64,000 nt of DNA from Capnocytophaga sputigena (lineage in GTDB: Bacteria; Bacteroidota; Bacteroidia; Flavobacteriales; Flavobacteriaceae), in the NCBI RefSeq assembly GCF_900446695.1, contig NZ_UAVP01000009.1:2501-66500 (forward strand), written 5' to 3'. The position numbers and the translations under genes were made by a program. The notes beneath the pieces were generated by a model, which was not told the DNA's origin, made no database searches, and saw only the letters and a program-made list of their open reading frames with translations. Below, piece by piece: positions 26,103 to 34,951 of this stretch (positions are counted from its first letter, which is position 1; every line of letters starts with the position of its first letter).

Positions 26103-26800
26103 TGTAGTGTTCTTTTAAGTTTGTTGTATATTTTTATTATTACATATTTTATTCCTAAATACTTATAGAGTATGGAAAGGAAATCACTTTTAAATTGTTT
26201 GTCTTTCACTTGGGTAGAAATTCCATCGTTGCTATATACAGCTATGGTGAGATCTACGTATTCAAATTTGTATTTTTTCCAAAGTTTTAGGTTTAATTCA
26301 TAATCGGCTAGCAGCTTGTATTTCAGGTTGTACGGGTGTTGTTCTACTATTTTCTTAGGGTAGAAAATTGCTTGGTGACATATATTTTGTTCTATGAGTT
26401 TGGCGGTTGTGAAAACTCCATCGTATAGTGTTTGTGTGTTTTTTAAAAGTACATTGCCGTAATAGATAGTGTTGTTGTTTTGCAATACTTGAGTTATTTG
26501 GTTTATAGAGAAAGTAATTTCGTCATCAGCACCTAAGAAATAGAGAAATTTTCCGTGAGCGAGAGCAATACCCTTGTTCATAGCATCGTAAATTCCTTTG
26601 TCTTTTTCAGAAATCCACCTTAATTGAGGAATTTTTTGGGTAAAACTCTCTACAATAGTTAGGGTTTCATCGGTAGACTTACCATCTACGATAACCACTT
26701 CATAGAGCTGATTTTCCCCTAATTGTTGTTGTATAAGAGAAAGACAATGGGCTATGTGTGAAGCCGAGTTATATGTGGGGATGATAATAGAGAGTAGCAT
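26099..26800 (-). CDS. Family 2 glycosyltransferase
   Basis: 233 residues. SIIIPTYNSASHI, EVVIVDGKSTDETL, SEKDKGIYDAMNKGIALA and FLGADDEI (the metal-binding DD) mark the WcaA-like GT2 group. It is the first gene of a segment that runs without gaps to the frameshifted acyltransferase. Confidence 0.92.
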   Translation of the reverse strand: MLLSIIIPTYNSASHIAHCLSLIQQQLGENQLYEVVIVDGKSTDETLTIVESFTQKIPQLRWISEKDKGIYDAMNKGIALAHGKFLYFLGADDEITFSINQITQVLQNNNTIYYGNVLLKNTQTLYDGVFTTAKLIEQNICHQAIFYPKKIVEQHPYNLKYKLLADYELNLKLWKKYKFEYVDLTIAVYSNDGISTQVKDKQFKSDFLSILYKYLGIKYVIIKIYNKLKRTLQ

Positions 26801-26846
26801 TAAGATATATAAGGCGTATTCTATTTAAGATTAAAAATTTAAATTG

Positions 26847-26854
26847 CGAAGTTA
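26847..26854 (-). promoter_or_regulatory. Possible promoter of the 26800 glycosyltransferase segment
   Basis: The minus strand reads TAACTTCG, the same variant box as before gmd (22197-22204). Confidence 0.35.
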
Positions 26855-26905
26855 CAAAAAATATTGCAAACTTCGTTATCTTTTTTCAATATTTTTTAGA
26901 TGTAC

Positions 26906-26954
26906 AAAAACAATAGACTCATCTTTGACATAAATGGATGAGCCTATTGTTTTT
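26906..26954 (-). terminator. Terminator after the 26984-27547 gene
   Basis: AAAAACAATAGACTCATC (26906-26923) pairs with 26937-26954 with one mismatch, around a 13-nt loop. The arms end in A or T runs. Confidence 0.85.
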
Positions 26955-26983
26955 CTAACCGTTGCTATAGTAACGAGTAGTTT

Positions 26984-27547
26984 TTAGAGAGTTATCTCTT
27001 TAATGGTTTGGTTACCAGGGCGGTCGGTAGCGGTTACTACTACTTTATCACCTGAGAGAGAGGTATTGGTAGCGGTGGTGCTATAAATCCATTTGCCTTC
27101 TTTGAGGGTTGCCTCGCCTTGTTCTACAGTACTTTCGTCGCTACCTACGATAGCTACTTTCACGCTGGTTACTTTAAAATTATCGGTTACTGCAATCGCT
27201 ATTTTTTCTCCACTTGCAAGACCTTTGTAGGCTGAAACGTCTACGGTTTCTATCACGGGAGCTTTGAGGAAATCGGCGACAGCGAGGTTGTAGGCTGTTA
27301 CACCTTTGCGTTTGAGGGCTTCGGTGGTGTAGGCTTCTTTAAGAGCATTGTCTTGCAAAGCGTTTTTGCCGTAGGTGATAGCATTTGAGAATTTTGTTTG
27401 CTGTGCTATCTGTTTAGCGGTAGGCTTTTTGGTGCGCACTGGGAATTTAGAAACGATGGTTTCGCCATTGCGTTGGCTGAAAACGATTTGTTTACCAATT
27501 CGACCTGAAAGGCCTTCTGTTACGATGTTGTTAATACTTTTTGCCAT
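26984..27547 (-). CDS. Conserved hypothetical protein with Ig-like C-terminus
   Basis: 187 residues, no signal peptide. The N-terminal half is basic (IGKQIVFSQRNGETIVSKFP, TKKPTAKQIAQQTKFSNA) and helical. The C-terminal half from about residue 105 has a beta pattern (GEKIAIAVTDNFKVTSVKVAI, VVVTATDRPGNQTIKEI) like an Ig-type domain. The family resembles Bacteroidota proteins that often occur in several copies per genome, but I cannot name it. It splits the polysaccharide locus in two and has its own terminator. Confidence 0.75.
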   Translation of the reverse strand: MAKSINNIVTEGLSGRIGKQIVFSQRNGETIVSKFPVRTKKPTAKQIAQQTKFSNAITYGKNALQDNALKEAYTTEALKRKGVTAYNLAVADFLKAPVIETVDVSAYKGLASGEKIAIAVTDNFKVTSVKVAIVGSDESTVEQGEATLKEGKWIYSTTATNTSLSGDKVVVTATDRPGNQTIKEITL

Positions 27548-28066
27548 TTTTGTTTGATTTTAAAGTTGTTCATAATTAGGGGTTAGGGGATAGTGAAAAG
27601 TGCTGGACACGTCAGCCTGTCCAGAGGGGCTGACCACTATTCTATTTCCTATTTCATTTCTGAACTTTATTTCCTAACTTTTACAGTGCAAAATTGCGGC
27701 GAATTTTGTGTGTGTGCAAAAAGTTGTAACGAGGGGTAATAGGTTTGTAACAGGGGTATTATGTCAATGAACTGAGAGAGAAAGGCTTGATGTTGCTATC
27801 AAGAGTTTGTAATATTTAGCGAGAGTTTAGTGTAAGGAAATATGGTTAATTATTTACTAATCAAATAAATAAACAGCTTCACTGTTTTTTAGGTCTCCCA
27901 CAGATTACATGAATTGTGATGTAAGAGATTACTTTAATAGGGGAACTCCTACAAATGTGGAATCTAACTGAACTTTAGAATTCTTGGAGGATCTCGAAAA
28001 AATCGCTATAGATTTACCAAAGCACAAGCTATAAGAACACGGCAGAGAACGGATTTTTAAGAATAA
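27548..28066. other. Intergenic region with G-rich repeat and inverted repeats
   Basis: No gene seen in 519 bases. It has one copy of the dispersed G-rich motif (TTAGGGGTTAGGGGATAG, 27577-27594), small inverted repeats around 27607-27636 (GTCAGCC/GGCTGAC), and A+T-rich sequence before the GT4 gene's 3' end. Transcription from the large upstream operon presumably ends here, but I see no strong hairpin with a T run. Confidence 0.5.
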
Positions 28067-29182
28067 TTATTTTAGTATCTCTAAATACAGTTTTTCAAAT
28101 TCTGCTACCATTTTCCCTTTTGTAAAAACTTCTTCATATCTTTTTCGAGACCCTATTGATAACTGTTGATACTTCTTTTCATCAGTGAGTAATTCTATAA
28201 TAGCTTCTGCTAATTTGTTAGCATCTTTAGGAGGAACTACAATGCCTGATATATTATTAAGGTTGACCCAATCTACCCCTGAACCCTTGATACTTGTAGA
28301 GATGACAGGTTTTCCAAAAGCCATAGCTTCGATTTGTACTACTCCAAAAGCTTCTGAGCGCTCGGTAGATGGGAGACAAAATATATCACAAATTTGATAA
28401 TAAGCACCTAACTCTTCAAAAGGGATTTTTCCTAAGAGTTTTACTTTGTCTTCCAAATTATAGGAATGTATCTGTTCTTGTAGTTTGTCTTTTAGTTCCC
28501 CTATACCTGCTATTAAAACAATCGTATCATTGGGTAAGGATTTTGAAGCTTCAATAAGGTATTCAAAGCCTTTATAATAAACTAATCGACCTAAGGTAAA
28601 TATTATTTTTTTGTCTTTATATATTTCCTTGAGATTATCAAATACACTTCTTTTTATAGTTAATTCATTACCATCAACTCCAATAGGAATACAAGTTATT
28701 TTATCTTTATATTTTTTTAGGGTAGAAGATCCTTCTACATAAGTAGGAGAGGTAACAACAATAGAGGTAGCCTTTCTTAGTAACCAATCTAACAGAGGCT
28801 TGTAGAGAATCATTAATTTGCGTTGTTTGATAATATCACTATGCCAATGTAATATAATTTTAGCTTTAGGGCGTGTGAGGAAAACGGCTAAATTAGCCAT
28901 AGGGTTAGGAAGGTGAATATGTATAATATCGTATTCATTTTGTATTTTCTTTAAAGTATTGATGAAAGAATAACTAAGAGGAGTGGACGCTACAACTTTT
29001 AAAGTATGAACTCGATATATTTTGTAAATATTGTTAGTAAATACATTTCCTTTAGTATGATTAGAGCACAACACATCTGTTTGAAAACCTCCTGCATTCA
29101 AACCTTCTACAATGTCATAATTAACTTTTTCAATACCCCCAAAAGAAGGAGGATAAAACTTTCCTAAATGCAATATTTTCAT
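28067..29182 (-). CDS. Family 4 glycosyltransferase
   Basis: 371 residues, GT-B fold. GKFYPPSFGGIEKVNYDI at the start, HWHSDIIKQRK, FTLGRLVYYKGFEYLI, and the nucleotide-sugar-binding SEAFGVVQIEAMAFGKPV (EX7E pattern). It is the last gene of the main polysaccharide operon and overlaps the gene before it by four bases. Confidence 0.93.
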   Translation of the reverse strand: MKILHLGKFYPPSFGGIEKVNYDIVEGLNAGGFQTDVLCSNHTKGNVFTNNIYKIYRVHTLKVVASTPLSYSFINTLKKIQNEYDIIHIHLPNPMANLAVFLTRPKAKIILHWHSDIIKQRKLMILYKPLLDWLLRKATSIVVTSPTYVEGSSTLKKYKDKITCIPIGVDGNELTIKRSVFDNLKEIYKDKKIIFTLGRLVYYKGFEYLIEASKSLPNDTIVLIAGIGELKDKLQEQIHSYNLEDKVKLLGKIPFEELGAYYQICDIFCLPSTERSEAFGVVQIEAMAFGKPVISTSIKGSGVDWVNLNNISGIVVPPKDANKLAEAIIELLTDEKKYQQLSIGSRKRYEEVFTKGKMVAEFEKLYLEILK

Positions 29183-30213
29183 ACTATATTTTCTAAAATA
29201 ATCTTGGTAGTTTGTTTAAAATCAAATTGATTAGTTATAATTTTTTTTTGTTCTATTTTTTGAGGAGATAATAACAATAATTTTTTTGCTAAATCTTCTG
29301 CACTTTCTTTATTAAAAAAATAGCAATTTTGGAAATCGGCATAAAGTTCTTTAAAAACCTCAATGTCAGACAACAAACAAGTTGTTCCTAAATAAAGAGC
29401 TTCTAAGGGAGGAAGCCCAAAACCTTCATAAATTGATGGTTGCACTAAGATAGATGCATTATTCATATAATCATAAAGTTCCTCATCAGATATCCTACCT
29501 GTAAAAATAATATCTTTATCTTTAAGGAAATCTTCATTAGAAAGTTTTGTTTTAAATCCTTCTTTTTCTCCTACTATTACCAATTGTTTATCAAATCCTT
29601 TTTTTCTTGCGTATCTCCAGCCTTTCACTAAGGTTTCTAACCCCTTGTGAGGTTTGATATTGCCTACAAAGATAATAAATTCTTTGGAATTAGAAACTTT
29701 TTGTGGGAAATAATTTATGAGCTCGTTTTTAATAGCACAAGGAGCTACAACAATATCTTTTGCTTTTTTGAAATGGAATGAAATTCTTTTTTTAGAGAAT
29801 TCTGAAACAGTAAATATTTTTTTAGCTATTTTAACAGCCCTATTTAAATAAAATTTCCTTATATAGTAACCTATTTTTGAAGTAAGTTCTTTGATGTCTA
29901 AGAAAACAACATCGTGGATAAAAGCATAAATAGGTATTTTTATTCCTATTGGGATATTAAAATTAGGGGTTAAAAATACGTTGTAAGAGTTGATTTTTGC
30001 ACAAGGGAAGCAAAATAATTCTTTTACTGAAAATATAGGTATATTTACTTCTTGAATTTCTACATTCTTTGCTTTATATTTAGATAGTATATTGAAATTT
30101 CCTAACAATAAGTAATTATTCTTCTGCTCAGCCAATAGATAAGGAAGAATACCTTGTAAATAAGTTCCAATACCTGAACTATTATACATTCTACAATCGA
30201 TAGCTATTTTCAT
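29179..30213 (-). CDS. Family 4 glycosyltransferase
   Basis: 344 residues. CRMYNSSGIGTYLQGILPYL, HDVVFLDI, FVGNIKPHKGLETLV and PSIYEGFGLPPLEALYLGT are the GT4 landmarks of the mannosyltransferase-like group. It is A+T-rich, like the neighbouring transferases. Confidence 0.92.
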   Translation of the reverse strand: MKIAIDCRMYNSSGIGTYLQGILPYLLAEQKNNYLLLGNFNILSKYKAKNVEIQEVNIPIFSVKELFCFPCAKINSYNVFLTPNFNIPIGIKIPIYAFIHDVVFLDIKELTSKIGYYIRKFYLNRAVKIAKKIFTVSEFSKKRISFHFKKAKDIVVAPCAIKNELINYFPQKVSNSKEFIIFVGNIKPHKGLETLVKGWRYARKKGFDKQLVIVGEKEGFKTKLSNEDFLKDKDIIFTGRISDEELYDYMNNASILVQPSIYEGFGLPPLEALYLGTTCLLSDIEVFKELYADFQNCYFFNKESAEDLAKKLLLLSPQKIEQKKIITNQFDFKQTTKIILENIV

Positions 30214-30218
30214 ATTTA

Positions 30219-31295
30219 TTAGAACAATATAGATTTATAAGGCACTAAAGCATTATTTGGGATGGCTAATGTTTTTATTATTTGAGAAAGAGCATATAAA
30301 CACAAAAGGAATCCTATCAAAATTTTGGTTACTTTTCCTTTAAAAGCATTAGGCAAACAAGCTAAAAAGAAACATTCATAAAAACGGTAATACAAAGAGA
30401 GCCTTGTAGCGATAATCTCTACCTCACTAAACAAAAGATAAACACTAATATTTAAGAGAGCACACCATAAGAATATATTTTTTGTTCTTTCAGAAAGGTG
30501 AACTCTATTGATAAAGAAAAAAGTAATAAATAATATTACAAATCTCACAAATGTACTGAATGAATAGAGAATATTAGCATTATAAGACTCATCATTTCGA
30601 TAGGATATAATTCTTTCTATTAGGCGCAAATCAACCCCTATAATAGTACCTAATCCTTCTAATATAAAAGAGGTTACTCCTAAATAAGCAGAGGGGACTA
30701 TAATCCCTAATACTATCCAGAAGATGAGATTTGTGCATTTCTTTTTTATAATAAAGATAATTGGTAGAAAAACGAGTGCTGAGTAATGAAATAAAATAGC
30801 TCCTAAAAGCGACAAATAGAAATACCAATTTTTATTTACGGAGAGAAAATAGTAACTCAGTGCTATAAAACCTAAAGCAAGCCCTTGCCGAATACCATTC
30901 ATTTCATATACTAAAAACCAAAAGCTTGAATAAATACAAATAGAAAGTAAGGGATATAAAGAGACTTTTTTAAAAGCGTATACCTTTAGGGATAATGAAA
31001 TAAAGAAAAATAAGAAGAGAAAAAGGTGAAAATTACCTCCTATATATTTTATAAATTCAGCGAACCACTGAAACCCTATTTCAATATCGTCGGGGTTATT
31101 AAAAATATCTCGATAATGAGCAGTATCTGTACCTACTGTTATATCTCTTAATCCTGCGATGTATAGAAGCGCGAAAATAATAGGGATATAACTGAATACA
31201 TATATATAGGTTTTGACTTCTTTAGAGAGTTTCTCTGTAAAGAAGAAGCGAGCTGTAAAAGCTAAAAACGAATATATGGGTACTAAAAAGTACAT
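30219..31295 (-). CDS. EpsG-like O-antigen/capsule polymerase (Wzy role)
   Basis: 358 residues with about ten membrane helices. GLRDITVGTDTAHYRDIF after the second helix and the FEIGFQWF-like stretch (IEIGFQWFAEFI) are hallmarks of the EpsG family. In a locus with a Wzx flippase this is the natural candidate for the repeat-unit polymerase. Sequence identity is always low in this family, so the specific linkage is unknown. Confidence 0.85.
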   Translation of the reverse strand: MYFLVPIYSFLAFTARFFFTEKLSKEVKTYIYVFSYIPIIFALLYIAGLRDITVGTDTAHYRDIFNNPDDIEIGFQWFAEFIKYIGGNFHLFLFLFFFISLSLKVYAFKKVSLYPLLSICIYSSFWFLVYEMNGIRQGLALGFIALSYYFLSVNKNWYFYLSLLGAILFHYSALVFLPIIFIIKKKCTNLIFWIVLGIIVPSAYLGVTSFILEGLGTIIGVDLRLIERIISYRNDESYNANILYSFSTFVRFVILFITFFFINRVHLSERTKNIFLWCALLNISVYLLFSEVEIIATRLSLYYRFYECFFLACLPNAFKGKVTKILIGFLLCLYALSQIIKTLAIPNNALVPYKSILF

Positions 31296-32108
31296 TTATA
31301 ATTTAAATAATAAAAAACCTTTAATTCTCCCCTTTAAGCTTCCCCAATAGAACTTTTTATTAGAGGATAATACAATTCCCCCTATGCTACGGATAAGATA
31401 TTTGAGGTACATTATAAAATAAGTATAGTGCATTCTTCCTAAAATTTCTTTTTTAAATAGTGCTCCAAAGCCGAGCCCATAGGAATAAGCTCTTTGATAG
31501 TTGTTAGAAGCAGCGTTTTGAGGATGAAATACTTTAGCATTTTTTGCAAAAATAGCTATGTCTTTTTTATCTAATAGTTGCCATATATAATCAGTTTCCT
31601 CACCTGAAGAGAAGAAAGTTCCAACTCCAAGACGCTCATCAAATAATTTCTTCTTATCAAAGATTACAAACAAGTTAAAAGAAATAGCGTATTTAAATAG
31701 AGATTTACGACTTACAACATCTGTTTTAGAGATAAAAATATTTTTAGTAATACTATCATAAGCCTCTACTAATGTAATTTTATTTTTTTTCTCTTTGAAA
31801 GTATATACAATTTCTTCTAAGAGATTTTCACTATAATAACAATCATCATCAGGAAAGCCTATAATATCTCCAGAACATTCTTTAATACCAACATTTCTGT
31901 TATAAGAAAGCCCTTTTGTACTACTTCTAATGTATTTAATGCTTAAAATATTAGTATATCTATCAACAATATTCTGAACTTTATAGTGTTCATTCTGATC
32001 TACAATAATGAGTTCAAAGTTTTTATATGTTTGTTTTACAAGAGAGTCTAATAGTATGTTAATTTCATCTACACGCCCCAAAGTAGCAGTTACTAATGAT
32101 ATTTTCAT
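31296..32108 (-). CDS. Family 2 glycosyltransferase
   Basis: 270 residues. SLVTATLGRVDEINILLDSL, LIIVDQNEHYKV, and the metal-binding PDDDCYYSENLLEE are GT2 features. The C-terminal part (SGEETDYIWQLL) contains the acidic catalytic-base region. It follows the polymerase with no gap. Confidence 0.9.
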   Translation of the reverse strand: MKISLVTATLGRVDEINILLDSLVKQTYKNFELIIVDQNEHYKVQNIVDRYTNILSIKYIRSSTKGLSYNRNVGIKECSGDIIGFPDDDCYYSENLLEEIVYTFKEKKNKITLVEAYDSITKNIFISKTDVVSRKSLFKYAISFNLFVIFDKKKLFDERLGVGTFFSSGEETDYIWQLLDKKDIAIFAKNAKVFHPQNAASNNYQRAYSYGLGFGALFKKEILGRMHYTYFIMYLKYLIRSIGGIVLSSNKKFYWGSLKGRIKGFLLFKL

Positions 32109-33121
32109 AGGTTAATTTTCTTTATTTTCTCAATAAGGTTATTTATATGAAAATCTTCAGAATAGAAATGGCTGAATACTGTTGATTTGTAATTTTCTAA
32201 CACATTAATAGCCTCAATATTTTTTTTCTCAAAAGAGACAATCTCTTCTAAAACTTCATCATTATTTGATATTTCAATTTGATATTGTGTATTTTTTAAT
32301 CCTTCTTTAAAAGCAAAAATATAGTTACTGTATATTGGTATGACTCCATTAGCTAAGTAAGTATTCATTTTTGTAGGAGTAGCAACTCTATTCATTTCAA
32401 TATCTTTACGGATAATAAATCCATATTTATAATGTTGTAATGCTTCAAACAACTGGTTATAAGGCAAGTGATCTATTAGGACATTTTCTAAGTTATATTT
32501 TTTTAAATAATCTTGAGCTTCTTTTTTTTCAGAAGTGTATAGAGTAAGCGTTGCATTTGGTATTTTAGTCTTAATTTCTTTATATATCTGTAACATTTCA
32601 TCAATACATTGCCATTTAGACATAGTTCCTGCATATACAAATGAAGGAGTTTCATATTTTCCTTTCACAAAAAAACTTTCCTCTATCAATTTCTGATTGA
32701 AACAAGGCATTACATAAAAATTATCCTTAAATTTGATTTTATATTTATTCTCATAGTGATATTTCATTCTATTGGAAACAAATAACGCAAAAGAAACTAA
32801 TTTTAGTGATATATATTCAAAACATCGCCAAAGAATATATTTTAGCCATTTATCTTTTTTTGTATAATTTACTAATATTTCCTCAGGCATAATGCCTTGA
32901 TACCAACATATTACTTTCTGTTTTCTATTTTTTAAGAGGAGTTTTAGATGGGCTTTAGCATTGACAACAACTACTATTTCTGTTTTTTCTATTTGTTTAA
33001 TATTATCTACTATAAGGACATCTTCTCCAGACTCTCTTTCCAAAGTCTTTTTAATAATATTTACATAGTGAATAGTAGCATCGTGTCTGTCTCCCTGCTC
33101 AAAAAATATTTTATATTTCAT
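32105..33121 (-). CDS. Putative GT-B glycosyltransferase
   Basis: 338 residues. A divergent N-terminal half is followed by a recognisable GT-B C-terminal half: PSFVYAGTMSKWQCIDEMLQIY, TLYTSEKKEAQDYLKK, and FIIRKDIEMNRVATPTKMNTYLANG in place of the usual EX7E region. Overlaps the next gene by four bases and wecB by 11. Confidence 0.8.
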   Translation of the reverse strand: MKYKIFFEQGDRHDATIHYVNIIKKTLERESGEDVLIVDNIKQIEKTEIVVVVNAKAHLKLLLKNRKQKVICWYQGIMPEEILVNYTKKDKWLKYILWRCFEYISLKLVSFALFVSNRMKYHYENKYKIKFKDNFYVMPCFNQKLIEESFFVKGKYETPSFVYAGTMSKWQCIDEMLQIYKEIKTKIPNATLTLYTSEKKEAQDYLKKYNLENVLIDHLPYNQLFEALQHYKYGFIIRKDIEMNRVATPTKMNTYLANGVIPIYSNYIFAFKEGLKNTQYQIEISNNDEVLEEIVSFEKKNIEAINVLENYKSTVFSHFYSEDFHINNLIEKIKKINL

Positions 33122-34238
33122 TTCTTTTCTTAAAAAATTCTACAATTCGCTTGCAAGCCTTACCATCTCCATAAGGGTTGTGTAAAGCACTCATTTTTGA
33201 GTATCTTTCTTGGTCGTTAAGTAGTTGTTCACATTCATCTACTATTTTTTGTTCATCAGTACCTACCAAGATAACAGTCCCTGCACTTACCGCTTCAGGA
33301 CGTTCGGTAGTGTCACGCATTACCAATACAGGTTTACCTAAACTAGGAGCTTCCTCTTGTACACCACCACTATCGGTAATAATAAGATAGGATTGATTCA
33401 TCAGCCATACAAAAGCAGGATAGGCTAAGGGAGCAATCAATTTTACATTCTCAATACCTGATAATATGCGATAAATAGGTTCTTTTACATTAGGGTTTAA
33501 ATGCACTGGATAGACTATCTGTACCTCAGGATTTTGTAGAGCAATTTTTTTCAGTGCTTGACAGATATGTATAAAGCCTTCGCCTTGGTTTTCACGACGG
33601 TGTCCTGTCACTAAGATTAGCTTTTTAGTGCTATCTACTGCCTTTTTTAAAGCATCAATCTCTTCGTCTTGTAATTTTTCTACTTTTTTAGTACTTTCTA
33701 AAAGAGCATCTATCACTGTATTGCCCGTTACCAAAATACTTTTTTCATCTACCCCTTCTCTTAATAAGTTTTGCTTTGCTTGCTGGGTAGGGGCAAAATG
33801 AAAATCGGCTATAGCTCCTGTTACTTTTCGGTTAATCTCCTCAGGGAAAGGTGCATATTTATTAAAAGTCCTAAGTCCTGCTTCTATATGGCACACTTTA
33901 GCTCCTGCATAAAAGCCTGCAATACTCGCCGCCATAGTGGTAGTAGTATCGCCGTGCACGAATATATAGTTAGGGCTACAATGCTCTAAAACAGTTTTTA
34001 GTTCTGTAATAATTGTAGCGGTAAGTGTATACAAATTTTGATTAGGCTTCATCACATTAAGGTCGTAATCCGCTTTTATCTCAAAGAAATCTAACACTTG
34101 ATCCAACATCTCACGATGTTGTGCTGTTACACACACTTTTGTATCAAAAGTTGTTTCTTTTTGAAAAGCCTTTATAAGCGGAGCCATTTTAATAGCCTCG
34201 GGGCGTGTGCCAAATATAAAAAGGAGTTTTTGAGTCAT
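33111..34238 (-). CDS. wecB: UDP-N-acetylglucosamine 2-epimerase (non-hydrolysing)
   Basis: Interconverts UDP-GlcNAc and UDP-ManNAc. 375 residues. FGTRPEAIKMAPLI, TAQHREMLDQVLDFF, HGDTTTTMAASIAGFY, HIEAGLRT, PEEINRK, GNTVIDAL, HRRENQG, and DSGGVQEEAPSLGKPVLVMRDTTERPE are all present. No UDP-ManNAc dehydrogenase (wecC) lies nearby; ugd at the head of the locus is of the UDP-glucose type. Confidence 0.97.
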   Translation of the reverse strand: MTQKLLFIFGTRPEAIKMAPLIKAFQKETTFDTKVCVTAQHREMLDQVLDFFEIKADYDLNVMKPNQNLYTLTATIITELKTVLEHCSPNYIFVHGDTTTTMAASIAGFYAGAKVCHIEAGLRTFNKYAPFPEEINRKVTGAIADFHFAPTQQAKQNLLREGVDEKSILVTGNTVIDALLESTKKVEKLQDEEIDALKKAVDSTKKLILVTGHRRENQGEGFIHICQALKKIALQNPEVQIVYPVHLNPNVKEPIYRILSGIENVKLIAPLAYPAFVWLMNQSYLIITDSGGVQEEAPSLGKPVLVMRDTTERPEAVSAGTVILVGTDEQKIVDECEQLLNDQERYSKMSALHNPYGDGKACKRIVEFFKKRNEI

Positions 34239-34951
34239 TATCTAAATATTTTCTTTATTTTGTACCAAGCTATTCTACTAATAAAATAAAAACTATTTTT
34301 CCATCCTGAAACACGCCATTCTTCCAAATATAGAGAAATAACATCGGAAGAAAGACCTCCAGCCAAATATTTTGCAATTATCAGTTCTTTATATTTAAAA
34401 GAATATCCTTTTTTATATAGTGTGTGAAAAAAATCATAATCAGCACAAATTTTATAATTTGTATTAAATAGATACTGCTGTTGAAGTTTAGTTTTCACAA
34501 ATACACATTGATGACAAAAAGGAATACCTACTTTTATTCTTTTTAAAGAAGTTGTTTTCCGTATTTCCTCTTTATTAGGATATACATATACTACATCTCC
34601 ATAGATTACATCAGTATTACTCCAATCTTTATCCTTAAATACTTTTTCTAATACTTGGTGATCATAAAAAGTATCTCCTGCATTCATAAAGTTGAGCCAC
34701 ACCCCTGTAGCTTTTAGAGTTCCCTTATTCATTGCATCATAAATGCCTTTATCGGGTTCACTTACCCAATAGGTAATTTTATCTTGATATTTTTTGATAA
34801 TATCTAATGTACCATCGGTACTGCCTCCATCTATGATGATATACTCTATATTAGGGTAGGTCTGGTTGATTACAGACAAAATTGTATCTTCAATAGTTTT
34901 AACAGCATTGTAAGAAACTGTAATGATGGTAATATTAGGTAAAGAAATCAT
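34238..34951 (-). CDS. Family 2 glycosyltransferase
   Basis: 237 residues. ITIITVSYNAVKTIEDTI, YIIIDGGSTDGTLDII, SEPDKGIYDAMNKGTLKATG and FMNAGDTF (DXD position) are those of the WcaA-like GT2 group. Its stop shares a base with the wecB start. Confidence 0.93.
   Translation of the reverse strand: MISLPNITIITVSYNAVKTIEDTILSVINQTYPNIEYIIIDGGSTDGTLDIIKKYQDKITYWVSEPDKGIYDAMNKGTLKATGVWLNFMNAGDTFYDHQVLEKVFKDKDWSNTDVIYGDVVYVYPNKEEIRKTTSLKRIKVGIPFCHQCVFVKTKLQQQYLFNTNYKICADYDFFHTLYKKGYSFKYKELIIAKYLAGGLSSDVISLYLEEWRVSGWKNSFYFISRIAWYKIKKIFR

Noticed and set aside
28067-34238. Plus-strand frames across the glycosyltransferase region
   Set aside because: They are short, lack promoters and lie opposite conserved glycosyltransferase motifs.
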